A stretch of DNA of 64,000 nt. It comes from Streptomyces sp. MMBL 11-1. GTDB taxonomy: Bacteria > Actinomycetota > Actinomycetes > Streptomycetales > Streptomycetaceae. Positions 45,676-53,325 of this stretch are shown here, one piece after another. The first letter of the stretch is position 1. Every line of letters begins with the position of its first letter. The notes beneath the pieces were generated by a model, which saw nothing but the letters and a program-made list of their open reading frames with translations, made no database searches and was not told the DNA's origin. Where the stretch lies: NCBI RefSeq assembly GCF_028622875.1, contig NZ_CP117709.1, positions 5,645,001 to 5,709,000 of the forward strand, written 5' to 3'. The translations under genes and the position numbers were made by a program.

Positions 45676-46926
45676 ATGAGCCTGACCATGCCGGACGCGT
45701 ACCGGCCCCTTGTACCGGTGCGCCTGGACGTCGAACGCTGGGCCACCCGGCGGACCCGCAGGAAGGTCCTGGCCGTGGTGCACACGGTCACGGCCGGACA
45801 GCGGCTGCTCGAAGCCCTGACGCTGCTGGAGGGAGACGCACGGGTGCAGGTGTTCTTCACCCAGGCGCCCGACGTGTTCAGCCACGGGGTGGAGGACTTC
45901 CTGGAACGGCTGGGCGGCCTGGTCCTGCCCTGGCACCAGGCGGTCCAGATGCCCTTCGACCTGGCGGTGGCGGCCGCCCACGGCGGACTCCAGGAACTGC
46001 ACGCCCCGGTGATCGTGCTGCCGCACGGCGCCGGGCACAACAAGCTGATCCCCGCCGGGCAGCGCGGCCGCCCGGTCGCCGGGCGCGGGATCTACGGGCT
46101 CGACCGGCAGGGGCTGATCCAGGACGGCCGGCTGGTACCCGAAACGATCGTGCTGGCCCACCACGAGGACCTGACCCGCCTCGGCCGCGCATGCCCCGAG
46201 GCGCTGGCCGCCGCCGAGGTGGTCGGCGACCCCTGCTCCGACCGGATCACGGCGAGCCTGCCGCAACGGGCCCTCTACCGCGACGCCCTGGGGGCCGGAG
46301 CACGGCAGCAGCTGGTCACCGTCTGCTCCACCTGGGGGCCGGGATCCCTCCTGGGCCGCCAGTGGGAGCTGCTGGAACGGCTGGTCGACGAGCTGCCCCG
46401 GGAGGACTTCCGGGTCGCGCTCCTGCTCCACCCGCACGTCTGGAACGCCCACGGCGAATGGCAGATACGCAGCTGGCTCGCCGGACTCGTGCGCTCCGGG
46501 CTCCTGGTGATCAGCCAGCACGCCGACTGGGTCGGGGCGCTCGTCGCCGCCGACCACATCGTCGGCGACCACGGCTCCGTATCGCTGTACGGGGCGATGA
46601 CCGGGGCCCCGGTCCTCATGGGCAACGTCCCCGACGGGGACCTGGACCCCGGCTCGCCCGCCGCCGAACTGGCGTCCTTCGCCCCGCGGTTGCACGCCGG
46701 CCGCCCCCTGGACCGTCAGCTCGCCCGCGCCGCCGCGGCCTACCGCGCGGAGCGGTACGCACAGGTGGCGGCCCGGATCACCTCGGAGCCCGGACGGTTC
46801 GCCGTCAGGATGCGGGCGCTGATCTACCGCAAGCTCCGGCTGCGCGCCCCCGCCGCCCGGCCGCGTACCGACCACGCGCCGCTGCCGGTGACAGTGCGCC
46901 ACGACGAACGGAGGCCCGCCCGATGA
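45676..46926 (+). CDS. GT-B-fold transferase, CDP-glycerol glycerophosphotransferase-like
   Basis: The 416-residue protein looks like a GT-B enzyme related to TagF-type polymerases. VLPHGAGHNK resembles the central catalytic His-Gly region, VTVCSTWGPGSLLG the start of the second domain, LLLHPHVW the family's HP motif, and ADHIVGDHGSVSLYGAMTGA the nucleotide/phosphate-binding SDxSS-like motif. It could add glycerol phosphate or a sugar to a wall polymer or natural product; I cannot be more specific. The ATG at 45676 has only a weak GGGGA upstream. It overlaps the next gene by ATGA, forming a two-gene operon. Confidence 0.72.
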   Translation: MSLTMPDAYRPLVPVRLDVERWATRRTRRKVLAVVHTVTAGQRLLEALTLLEGDARVQVFFTQAPDVFSHGVEDFLERLGGLVLPWHQAVQMPFDLAVAAAHGGLQELHAPVIVLPHGAGHNKLIPAGQRGRPVAGRGIYGLDRQGLIQDGRLVPETIVLAHHEDLTRLGRACPEALAAAEVVGDPCSDRITASLPQRALYRDALGAGARQQLVTVCSTWGPGSLLGRQWELLERLVDELPREDFRVALLLHPHVWNAHGEWQIRSWLAGLVRSGLLVISQHADWVGALVAADHIVGDHGSVSLYGAMTGAPVLMGNVPDGDLDPGSPAAELASFAPRLHAGRPLDRQLARAAAAYRAERYAQVAARITSEPGRFAVRMRALIYRKLRLRAPAARPRTDHAPLPVTVRHDERRPAR

Positions 46927-47696
46927 CCGCGACGACCGTACGACTCACCGAGGTCGCCCCGCAGCGCGGAGTCCGCCGGACCGGAGCCGCTCTCCTGCGT
47001 CCCGGCCGCCCGCCGCGGGTCGTCGACGAGCATCTGCGCGTCCGGCTCCCGGCCGCGCACCCGATGCCGCTGCTGGCGGACGTCCTGGTGGCGGAGTTCC
47101 CGTCCGAGGCACGGCCGCCGTACGAGGACCCCGCCCGGTACGCCGCCGAACTGGGCGACTGCCACCCCGGCGCCCTGGTGGTGGCCGTGTACCGGGGCCC
47201 ACGCTGCTGGCTGCGGCTCGGCGGCCGGTCACGGCTGCTCGTCCGCGAGCCGGGCCGGTCGGCGCAGCCCTGGGCGGTCTGGGCCTCGGTCGCGCACGTC
47301 TGGCTGGTGGCGGGCCTGGACCCGGACGCGTTCGACCCGGTCGCCGTACGGGTCGTCAGGACCGTGCGCGACTACGCGCCGGCCTCGTCCCGGCCGTCCC
47401 CGGACGGGGCCGGCCCCGGGGGCGCGGGCGGGGATGGCGGTGCTCCCGGCGTTTGTGCCGCTTTCGGCGCTGCCGCTGCTCCCGGCGTTTCCGGCGCTCT
47501 CGGCGCGTCCGCCGCGTCCGGCGTTTCCGGTGCTTCTGCTGCGTCCGCCGCGTCCGGAGTTTCCGGTGCTCCTGGCGCTTCTGCTGCCTCCGCCGCTTCC
47601 GGCGGCTCCAGCGCGTCGAGCCGGGCCTTCGCCCCGACCGCCTCCGCCGACCCCGACCGGCCGACGGAGCCGTACAGGGACACCGCCTCCCGGTAG
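46923..47696 (+). CDS. Protein of unknown function with Ala/Ser/Gly-rich tail overlapping the opposite gene
   Basis: The first 150 residues of this 257-residue protein form a compact globular part that I do not recognise (HPMPLLADVLVAEFPSEA, GALVVAVYRGPRCWLRLGG). The rest is a low-complexity SGVSGASAAS tail encoded by 36-base repeats. The ATG at 46923 overlaps the preceding stop and has GGAGG at 8 bases, so expression is coupled to the transferase. The last 325 bases are antisense to the 3' end of the NLR-like gene. Both frames put their wobble bases in the same column, so third-position GC cannot say which tail is translated; either could end early in vivo. Confidence 0.7.
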   Translation: MTATTVRLTEVAPQRGVRRTGAALLRPGRPPRVVDEHLRVRLPAAHPMPLLADVLVAEFPSEARPPYEDPARYAAELGDCHPGALVVAVYRGPRCWLRLGGRSRLLVREPGRSAQPWAVWASVAHVWLVAGLDPDAFDPVAVRVVRTVRDYAPASSRPSPDGAGPGGAGGDGGAPGVCAAFGAAAAPGVSGALGASAASGVSGASAASAASGVSGAPGASAASAASGGSSASSRAFAPTASADPDRPTEPYRDTASR

Positions 47697-49765
47697 AACT
47701 GCCGGGCCTGCCGTGGCTGTCCGCGCCGCTCGGAGAGCTGAGCCAGGCCTCCGAGGACGTGGGCGGCCTCGAACCCGGCCGCCTCCGCCCGCAACGCGGA
47801 CAGCGCCGCCGACAGCTCCGCCTCCGCCCGGTCGAGCCTGCCCAGGCCCACGCAGGCCCGCCCGGTCAGGCCGGCGGCCCGCGCGGCGTTGTACGTGTCG
47901 CCGGCCGCCTCCAGGGTGAGACGGGCGGCCTCGGCTTCGACGGCGGCACTCTCGTACCGCCCCTGGGCCAGCGCGATGGCGGCCAGATTGAACCGGGCCA
48001 GCGCACCGGCCCGGAGGTCACCGCGGGCGGGCAGCTCGGCGGCAGCGAGGGCGAAGAGGTCGGCCGCGCGGTCCGGCTGCCCGAGGCGCTGATGGGCCAG
48101 CCCCCGGTAGTTCAGCGTCCGGGCGTGCCCGAGGGCGTCGCCGCGCTCCAGGAAGGAGGCGGCGGCCCGCTCGAACATGGCCAGCCCCTCGGCGTGATCG
48201 CCCGTGGCGAGCCGTCCCAGAGCGCCGGAGGTCAGCATCCGGCAGGCCGCCTCGCCGTTCCCCGCCTCCTCGGCGGCCAGCAGCCCCTCCTGGTGCGCCT
48301 CGACCCACTCGCGGTACAGCTTGCGACGCGGGAACAGCGGCCACAACGCGTCGGTCAGTTGCCAGGCGAGCTCCGGGGCGCCCATCGGGCGCGCGCGACG
48401 GACCACCGCCATCAGGTTGGGCAGCTCCCGCTCCATCCAGTCCAGCGCCGCTTCCGCCGCCGTCTGCCCGCCGACGGGGCCGAAGTCCTCCTCCGCGACG
48501 GACCCCGGCTCGACGCCCCGCCCGAACTCCCGCTCCAGACAGGCGCGTCCGGGCTCGATGATCTCCTCGGCCCGGCCGGCGTTGGCGAGGTAGTGGTGGC
48601 CGACGCGGAACAGCGCCGCAGCCCGATCGTCGCCGCTCTCGTCCTGAGCGGCCCGTTCGGCGGCGTGCAGCCGCACCAGATCGTGGAACCGGTAGCGCTC
48701 GCCGCCCGAGGCCTCGGCGACATCGACGAGCAGATTGGCGTCGTGCAACGCGTCGAGCGCCTCGACGGCGTCCGCGCCCAGAAGCGTCCGCGCCACCGGG
48801 ACGCCGAACTCCCGGCCCGGGTGGAGCCCCAGCAGCCGGTAGAGGCGCGCCGCCGTGGGCGGCAGGCCCTGGTAGGAGAGGTCCAGCGCCGCCCGCACGT
48901 CGTGATCACCCTCTATGGCCAGTGCCTCCAGCCGTTCGTGCTCCTCGGACAGGGCCCGGACCATCGAGGTGATGCCCTGCCGTGGCCGGGCCGCCAGCCG
49001 TGCCCCGGCGATGCGCACCGCGAGCGGCAGCCCCGCGCAGAGCAGGACGAGCGCCCGCGCCTCCTCGGGCTGGGCGGCGACCCGGCCGTCGGCGAGCGTC
49101 GCGTCGAGCAGCTCGACCGCCGCCTCGGGGGAGAGGGGTTCCAGATGGATCACATGGCCTCCGTCGAGGCTCAGTCCCGGCATCCGCCGGCGGCTGGTCA
49201 CCGCTGTCACACACCGCCCCGCCGGTAACAGGGGTCGCACCTGGGCCGCGGTCGCCGCGTCGTCCAGCAGGACCACGAGCCGCCGGCCGGCCGTCAACGA
49301 CCGGTAGAGCGCGACCCGTTCCCCCAGCGCCGAAGGCACCTGACCGCTCGGGACGCCCAGCGCGCGCAGGAACCGGGCCACCACCTCACCGGGATCGGCG
49401 GGACCGTCCGGCGCCTGCGCGCCCAGATCGGCGTACAGCTGGCCGCCGGGGAAGTGCGGACGCAGGGTGTGCAGCCAGGCCAGCGCGACCGCGGTCTTCC
49501 CCACTCCGCCCAGCCCGCTCACCGCCGCCAGCGTGGGGTGCCCGTCCTCCGAGGCCCGGTCCCGGTACGCCTCCAGGGCGCGGAGCTCGTCCGTGCGGTC
49601 GGTGATCCGGACCGAGGGCGGTAACTGCCAGGGCGGCGGCACCTCCTCCCGCGCCACGGCCCCGGACACGTGGATGCCGCCGTGCACGCTTCCCGCCTGC
49701 ACCACGAAGCCGTGCACCGTGCCGCTCAGGTCGTTGGCGTTCGTGCTGTGCTCGTGCCCCCGCAT
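47372..49765 (-). CDS. NLR-like STAND protein: amyloid-like N-terminal motif, NB-ARC, TPR
   Basis: The 797-residue protein has a short N-terminal motif (10-33: NDLSGTVHGF then VVQAGSVHGGIHV), an NB-ARC ATPase with P-loop GLGGVGKT (84-91), VVLLDDAATAAQ, AVTSRRR and GLPLAVRIAG, a winged-helix-like region, and TPR repeats (about 480-710), ending in an Ala/Pro/Glu tail. It lacks the SARP DNA-binding head of its neighbour, so it is a signalling ATPase rather than an activator. The N-terminal motif resembles RHIM-like bacterial amyloid signalling sequences on NLR proteins (from memory), with VQAG at the RHIM core position. The ATG at 49763-49765 follows GGAGGGGG. The tail overlaps the convergent gene. 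Confidence 0.88.
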   Translation of the reverse strand: MRGHEHSTNANDLSGTVHGFVVQAGSVHGGIHVSGAVAREEVPPPWQLPPSVRITDRTDELRALEAYRDRASEDGHPTLAAVSGLGGVGKTAVALAWLHTLRPHFPGGQLYADLGAQAPDGPADPGEVVARFLRALGVPSGQVPSALGERVALYRSLTAGRRLVVLLDDAATAAQVRPLLPAGRCVTAVTSRRRMPGLSLDGGHVIHLEPLSPEAAVELLDATLADGRVAAQPEEARALVLLCAGLPLAVRIAGARLAARPRQGITSMVRALSEEHERLEALAIEGDHDVRAALDLSYQGLPPTAARLYRLLGLHPGREFGVPVARTLLGADAVEALDALHDANLLVDVAEASGGERYRFHDLVRLHAAERAAQDESGDDRAAALFRVGHHYLANAGRAEEIIEPGRACLEREFGRGVEPGSVAEEDFGPVGGQTAAEAALDWMERELPNLMAVVRRARPMGAPELAWQLTDALWPLFPRRKLYREWVEAHQEGLLAAEEAGNGEAACRMLTSGALGRLATGDHAEGLAMFERAAASFLERGDALGHARTLNYRGLAHQRLGQPDRAADLFALAAAELPARGDLRAGALARFNLAAIALAQGRYESAAVEAEAARLTLEAAGDTYNAARAAGLTGRACVGLGRLDRAEAELSAALSALRAEAAGFEAAHVLGGLAQLSERRGQPRQARQFYREAVSLYGSVGRSGSAEAVGAKARLDALEPPEAAEAAEAPGAPETPDAADAAEAPETPDAADAPRAPETPGAAAAPKAAQTPGAPPSPPAPPGPAPSGDGRDEAGA
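47505..47576. repeat. 36-bp tandem repeats in the overlap of two convergent genes
   Basis: Two near-identical 36-base units begin at 47505 and 47541 (core GCGTCCGCCGCGTCCGG), with degenerate copies on both sides from about 47450 to 47610. They encode the low-complexity tails on both strands. Confidence 0.75.
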
Positions 49766-49875
49766 GCGTCCCCCTCCGGACAGCCGAGTACCAGCTCCCG
49801 CAGACATCCTTTCCGTACAGGCGCTCGATACCCGGGCCCACGGCGATCGGCTGCGGTTGGCCGAATTCTCTCTGG

Positions 49876-49919
49876 GGACCAGATATCTGTCTGGCATATG
49901 CCAATCGGATATGTGGTCC
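49876..49919. promoter_or_regulatory. 44-bp nested dyad, candidate operator
   Basis: Outer arms GGACCAGATATC and GATATGTGGTCC match at 11 of 12 positions; the perfect palindrome TGGCATATGCCA (49892-49903) sits between them with the same centre (49897.5). It lies about 110 bases upstream of the NLR-like start and about 130 bases upstream of the divergent lipoprotein start. Confidence 0.7.
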
Positions 49920-50052
49920 GTGCGCACGACCCTACGCACCGCGCACACCAACCCGGCCTTTTCACACGTTCTCCGCCTGCGGTACCGCACGGTGTGGCAC
50001 CGTGGATCAACTGACGACCCGGATGTCCGGGCGTCCGCGTAGGGGGATCCTC

Positions 50053-50373
50053 ATGCGAATGCGCACCGCCGCGGTCTCGGCCGCCCTCGTCCTGTGTGCC
50101 ATGGCGGGCGCAGCGGCCTGTTCATCCTCACCGGACGCCTCCGACGCCACCCGCCCCGCCGGCCCCGCGACGCCTGTCCCCGTGGACGGCAAGGCGGGCT
50201 ACGTGGAGACGGGAGAGCGGCAGGGCGGGCCGCCCGGGACGGACGGGCGTGTCGGAGCGGGCCCCGCGGAGTGCGAGACGTCCGCCGCCGCGATCCCGGC
50301 GGAGTGCGCCCTCGGTATCCCGTTCCACGACATCGCCGAGGCGGAGCCGGCCGGGGGACATCCCGTGCGGTGA
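50053..50373 (+). CDS. Small putative lipoprotein
   Basis: The 106-residue protein has an export signal (MRMRTAAVSAALVLCAMAGAAAC) ending at a Cys in AAAC, an imperfect lipobox, followed by a Ser/Asp-rich region. The mature part holds two more cysteines (ECETS and ECALGI) and no known domain. The ATG at 50053 follows AGGGGGAT. It is divergent from the NLR-like gene and ends at a U-tailed hairpin, so it is a single-gene unit. The family is unknown to me. Confidence 0.75.
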   Translation: MRMRTAAVSAALVLCAMAGAAACSSSPDASDATRPAGPATPVPVDGKAGYVETGERQGGPPGTDGRVGAGPAECETSAAAIPAECALGIPFHDIAEAEPAGGHPVR

Positions 50374-50386
50374 CACCGGTACGCGG

Positions 50387-50429
50387 GAGGGGCGGGCACA
50401 CGCAGGTGGAGGTGTGTCCGCCCCTCTTT
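50387..50429 (+). terminator. Rho-independent terminator after the lipoprotein gene
   Basis: A 15-bp stem (GAGGGGCGGGCACAC with its complement, one G-U pair) and 10-base loop is followed by TTTC. Confidence 0.85.
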
Positions 50430-50607
50430 CTGTGCCCGCGGCTTTCTGTGCCCGCGGCGCGCCTGCCGCGTGTGCGTCGTCCGCACCAGGGGCCCCCTGC
50501 GTCACAGAAGCCCCTTCCATCCGTCACGACGATCTCTTAGTCTCACACTCTGTTCACATATTGATATTTGACTTCGCAACAGAGGTCAGGCGCGGGGGTA
50601 GGGAAAC

Positions 50608-51234
50608 ATGCGTGGAAACTGGCGCTCGACGTTGAGCGTGGTCGCTGGTGCGTCAGCGCTCGCGCTCTCGGCGGTCACCGCGACGCCGGCGCTGGCCTAC
50701 GACGCGCCGGTGGGGCCCCGGGAAGTGCGGATGCCGGCGGACGTGGCGATCGTCGAGGGCGGGGCCGCGGAGCCGGGGGCGACTGTTCCCTTCCCGGTGG
50801 AGCCGGTGGAGCCGGTGGAGCCGGTGGAACTGGTCGAGCCGGTGGAGCTGGTGGGACCGGCCGGGACCCCGGCACCGGGCGGCCAGGCGGAAGCCGTGGG
50901 AGCGGCCAAGGCCGCTCCGTCGTCGAGCACGTGCCTCGCTTCGACCGCCGCCTACGGCTCCAGCGGGTGCTTCCAGCACAGCGGCGACATCATCTGGGCG
51001 GGCGATACGAAGAAGGACGGCATGTCCGCGGCCGTCGGCGTCTACACCGACTACGGGCGCGCCGAGGAGGTCTGCGTCAACAAGCTCGGCGTGGACACCT
51101 GGGCGACCTGCGACAAGGACTACCGCGAGGACGGGAACATACGTCTCCGGGTCCTGCGCTACGACGGCGACACCGGCAAGTTCTACCAGCCCGAGACCTG
51201 GTCCGGCTGGATCCCGGTCGACGGGAAGTTCTGA
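50608..51234 (+). CDS. Secreted protein with Val-Glu-Pro repeats
   Basis: The 208-residue protein has a signal peptide (about 1-30, ending ATPALA). A repeated VEPVEP stretch (about 64-80) is encoded by 9-base tandem repeats around 50797-50850, like a wall-spanning rod. The C-terminal part (from about 108) carries four cysteines (STCLAS, SGCFQH, EEVCVN, WATCDK) and aromatic motifs, compatible with a small disulphide-bonded domain. I know no function. The ATG at 50608 follows AGGGAAAC. It stands alone between two terminators. Confidence 0.8.
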   Translation: MRGNWRSTLSVVAGASALALSAVTATPALAYDAPVGPREVRMPADVAIVEGGAAEPGATVPFPVEPVEPVEPVELVEPVELVGPAGTPAPGGQAEAVGAAKAAPSSSTCLASTAAYGSSGCFQHSGDIIWAGDTKKDGMSAAVGVYTDYGRAEEVCVNKLGVDTWATCDKDYREDGNIRLRVLRYDGDTGKFYQPETWSGWIPVDGKF

Positions 51235-51331
51235 CCCCCACTGCACGGGGGCGAGCCGGACCACACTCCGCTCGCCCTCGCGAGGGCGCGGCGCACGTGC
51301 GGCTCACGCGGGCCGCACACCGGCACACACG

Positions 51332-51363
51332 AAAAAACCGGACCAGCCTCTGCTGGTCCGGTT
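51332..51363 (-). terminator. Rho-independent terminator of the tRNA-Arg gene
   Basis: On the minus strand a 12-bp stem (AACCGGACCAGC with its complement) and short loop is followed by a T run. It lies 15 bases after the tRNA 3' end. Confidence 0.9.
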
Positions 51364-51377
51364 CTTCAATCCGGAAG

Positions 51378-51449
51378 TGCCCCCGGCAGGATTCGAACCT
51401 GCGCACCCGGCTCCGGAGGCCGATGCTCTATCCCCTGAGCTACGGGGGC
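51378..51449 (-). tRNA. tRNA-Arg (anticodon CCG)
   Basis: The minus strand folds into a full cloverleaf: acceptor GCCCCCG paired with CGGGGGC and discriminator A, D arm GCTC-AGGGGATA-GAGC, anticodon loop CTCCGGA (CCG, reading CGG, on a TCGGC/GCCGG stem) and T arm CAGG-TTCGAAT-CCTG. CCA is not encoded. A terminator follows. Confidence 0.97.
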
Positions 51450-51637
51450 GTATCGCGGTGTTGCTCTGCGACGGGTGAAACACTACCAGCTTCCACGGGG
51501 TGCCCGTGAACAGGTACTCCGCCGTGCCTCCGCGCCCCTCCGTCCCGGCCGGAAGCCCCGCGACCGGGGGCCACCCGTCCGGGGCGGAAGTGGACAAAAC
51601 CCGGACGCCGCCCCTCCGGCCGACCTACTCTCGAAGG

Positions 51638-52072
51638 GTGTCAGGGGCGTACGGCCGCGTGCTTGTTGTCGACGACAACAAGGTCATCCGGCAGCTGATC
51701 AGGGTCAATCTCGAGCTGGAGGGCTTCGAGGTCGTGACCGCGGCCGATGGTGTCGAGTGCCTGGACCTGGTCGAGCGGGTCCGCCCCGACGCGATCACCC
51801 TTGATGTCGTGATGCCCCGGATGGGCGGTCTGGAGACCGCGACCCGCCTGCGCTCGGACCCCCGCACCCGCCGTCTTCCCATCGTCGTCATCAGCGCCTG
51901 TACGCCCTACGAGGTCGACGCGGGCGTGGCGGCCGGGGTCGACGCGTTCCTGGCCAAGCCGTTCGAGCCGAGTGAGCTGGTGCGGATCATGCGCCGGCTG
52001 GTGACGGGGGAGGAAGAGCCCTCGGTGGACGGCCGACGCGGTGCCGGGCGGGCGGGGACCGCCACCGGCTGA
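51638..52072 (+). CDS. Single-domain response regulator
   Basis: The 144-residue protein is a lone receiver domain without an output domain: acidic pair VVDDN, phosphoacceptor Asp56 in ITLDVVMPRMGG, Ser86 in VVISAC and Lys107 in LAKPFEP. It probably passes phosphate or regulates a protein partner. No histidine kinase is adjacent. The GTG at 51638 gives the receiver directly; a purine tract (GAAGG) touches the start, and the CTACTCT sequence upstream could be a -10 for a near-leaderless message. It is upstream of nrtL with an 81-base gap. Confidence 0.88.
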   Translation: MSGAYGRVLVVDDNKVIRQLIRVNLELEGFEVVTAADGVECLDLVERVRPDAITLDVVMPRMGGLETATRLRSDPRTRRLPIVVISACTPYEVDAGVAAGVDAFLAKPFEPSELVRIMRRLVTGEEEPSVDGRRGAGRAGTATG

Positions 52073-52153
52073 CCCGGCGCCGGACCGGGTCCGGCTGACC
52101 GGATGGCGAAACCGGGTCGCGAAGTGCCCCCCTTTCTCACCTACGCTTGACCC

Positions 52154-53293
52154 GTGACCCCCGCCGACCTCTCCCGGACCGTGCTGCGCGCCGTGCGCCG
52201 CGCGGTCGACGAGGATGCGTTGCGCGCACCCGTGCCCGCGCGCGTGCGGGTGGAGAGGACCCGGCCGGGCGGCAGCGGGGACTACGCCTGCGCCGTCGCG
52301 CTCCAGCTGGCCCGGCCCGCCGCGCTGCCCGCCCTGGAGGTCGCCCGCATCCTGCGGGAACGCGTCGCCTCCGAGCCCGGTGTCGGACGGGTCGAGATCA
52401 CCGGACCGGGGTTCCTGAGCTTCACCCTCGACGCCCCGGCCGAGAGCGACCGCGCCGTGCTCGACGCCGTACGGGAACAGGGCCTCGATTACGGGCACGG
52501 GGACGCGCTCCGGGACGAGACTCTCCGGTTCCACCACGCGCGGGAGGTCCGCGCCGCCGTCACCGCCGACGTCGTCCGCCGGCTTGTCATCGCCCAGGGC
52601 GCCCGCGCCCGGGTCAGCTGCGAGGAGGCGTCCGACCCGGACTGGGCCCGCCTCGGCGTCACCGTCGACGCGCACGGGACGCCCCCCGCGCCGCTCACCG
52701 GGATCCGGCCCGTGCCCGCCGGAGCCACCGCGGGGGAGCTGCTGGAGCGGCTCGGGCCGGACGCGGCCCGCTGGGGTCTCCTGCGGCCCGCCGGGCACGA
52801 CCGCGCCGTCCTCGGCCCCGAGCTGCTCGTGCAGGGCGAGGCCAACCCGCTCTTCCGGGTCCGGTACGCCCACGCCAGGGCCCGTGCCCTCACCCGCGGG
52901 GCCGCCCTCCTCGGCTTCACCGCCGAGCCCGCCGCGTACGGCGACCCCACCCCGTACGGCGAAGGCCCCGCCCCGTACGGCGACCCCACCCCGTACGGCG
53001 CAGGCCCCGTTCCCCGCGACGGCGCGGCCCGCCCCCTCCTCGACCTCATCGCCGACCACCCCGGCGCTCTGCTCTCCGCGGCCCGTCACCGTGCGCCCGA
53101 CCGGGTCGCCCGGCAGCTGGAAGCCGTCGCGCACGCGTTCTTCGGCTTCCACGACTCCTGCCCGCCCCTGCCCGCCGGTGACGAGAAACCCTCGGCCGCC
53201 CACCGCGCCCGGCTGGCTCTCGCCGAAGCCGCCGGGACGGTGCTGGCAGGCGGCCTGTCCCTGCTCGGCATCCGTGCGCCCGAACACCTCTGA
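52154..53293 (+). CDS. nrtL: ArgS-related anticodon-binding protein without catalytic domain
   Basis: The 379-residue protein aligns by eye with the ends of arginyl-tRNA synthetase: an N-terminal tRNA-binding domain (GSGDYACAVALQLARP, about 40-55) and a DALR anticodon-binding domain starting at EANPLFRVRYAHARA (near 236). The class I HIGH and KMSKS motifs are missing, and the length is 379 against about 580, so it cannot charge tRNA. A 39-base tandem repeat (52936-53013) inserts PYGDPTPYGEGPA-like units. The GTG at 52154 has no Shine-Dalgarno but a TACGCT hexamer at -16 to -11 suggests leaderless translation. It precedes lysA by 32 bases, as in argS-lysA pairs. Confidence 0.87.
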   Translation: MTPADLSRTVLRAVRRAVDEDALRAPVPARVRVERTRPGGSGDYACAVALQLARPAALPALEVARILRERVASEPGVGRVEITGPGFLSFTLDAPAESDRAVLDAVREQGLDYGHGDALRDETLRFHHAREVRAAVTADVVRRLVIAQGARARVSCEEASDPDWARLGVTVDAHGTPPAPLTGIRPVPAGATAGELLERLGPDAARWGLLRPAGHDRAVLGPELLVQGEANPLFRVRYAHARARALTRGAALLGFTAEPAAYGDPTPYGEGPAPYGDPTPYGAGPVPRDGAARPLLDLIADHPGALLSAARHRAPDRVARQLEAVAHAFFGFHDSCPPLPAGDEKPSAAHRARLALAEAAGTVLAGGLSLLGIRAPEHL

Positions 53294-53325
53294 CGCGATC
53301 AGAAGAGACCCGAGAGAACTTCACG

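Noticed and set aside
47440..47610. CRISPR array
   Set aside because: The 36-base units are contiguous tandem repeats with no unique spacers and no cas genes.
51378..51449. tRNA-Arg as an occupied attachment site of an integrative element
   Set aside because: No integrase, no duplicated tRNA 3' end and no plasmid-transfer genes are visible nearby.
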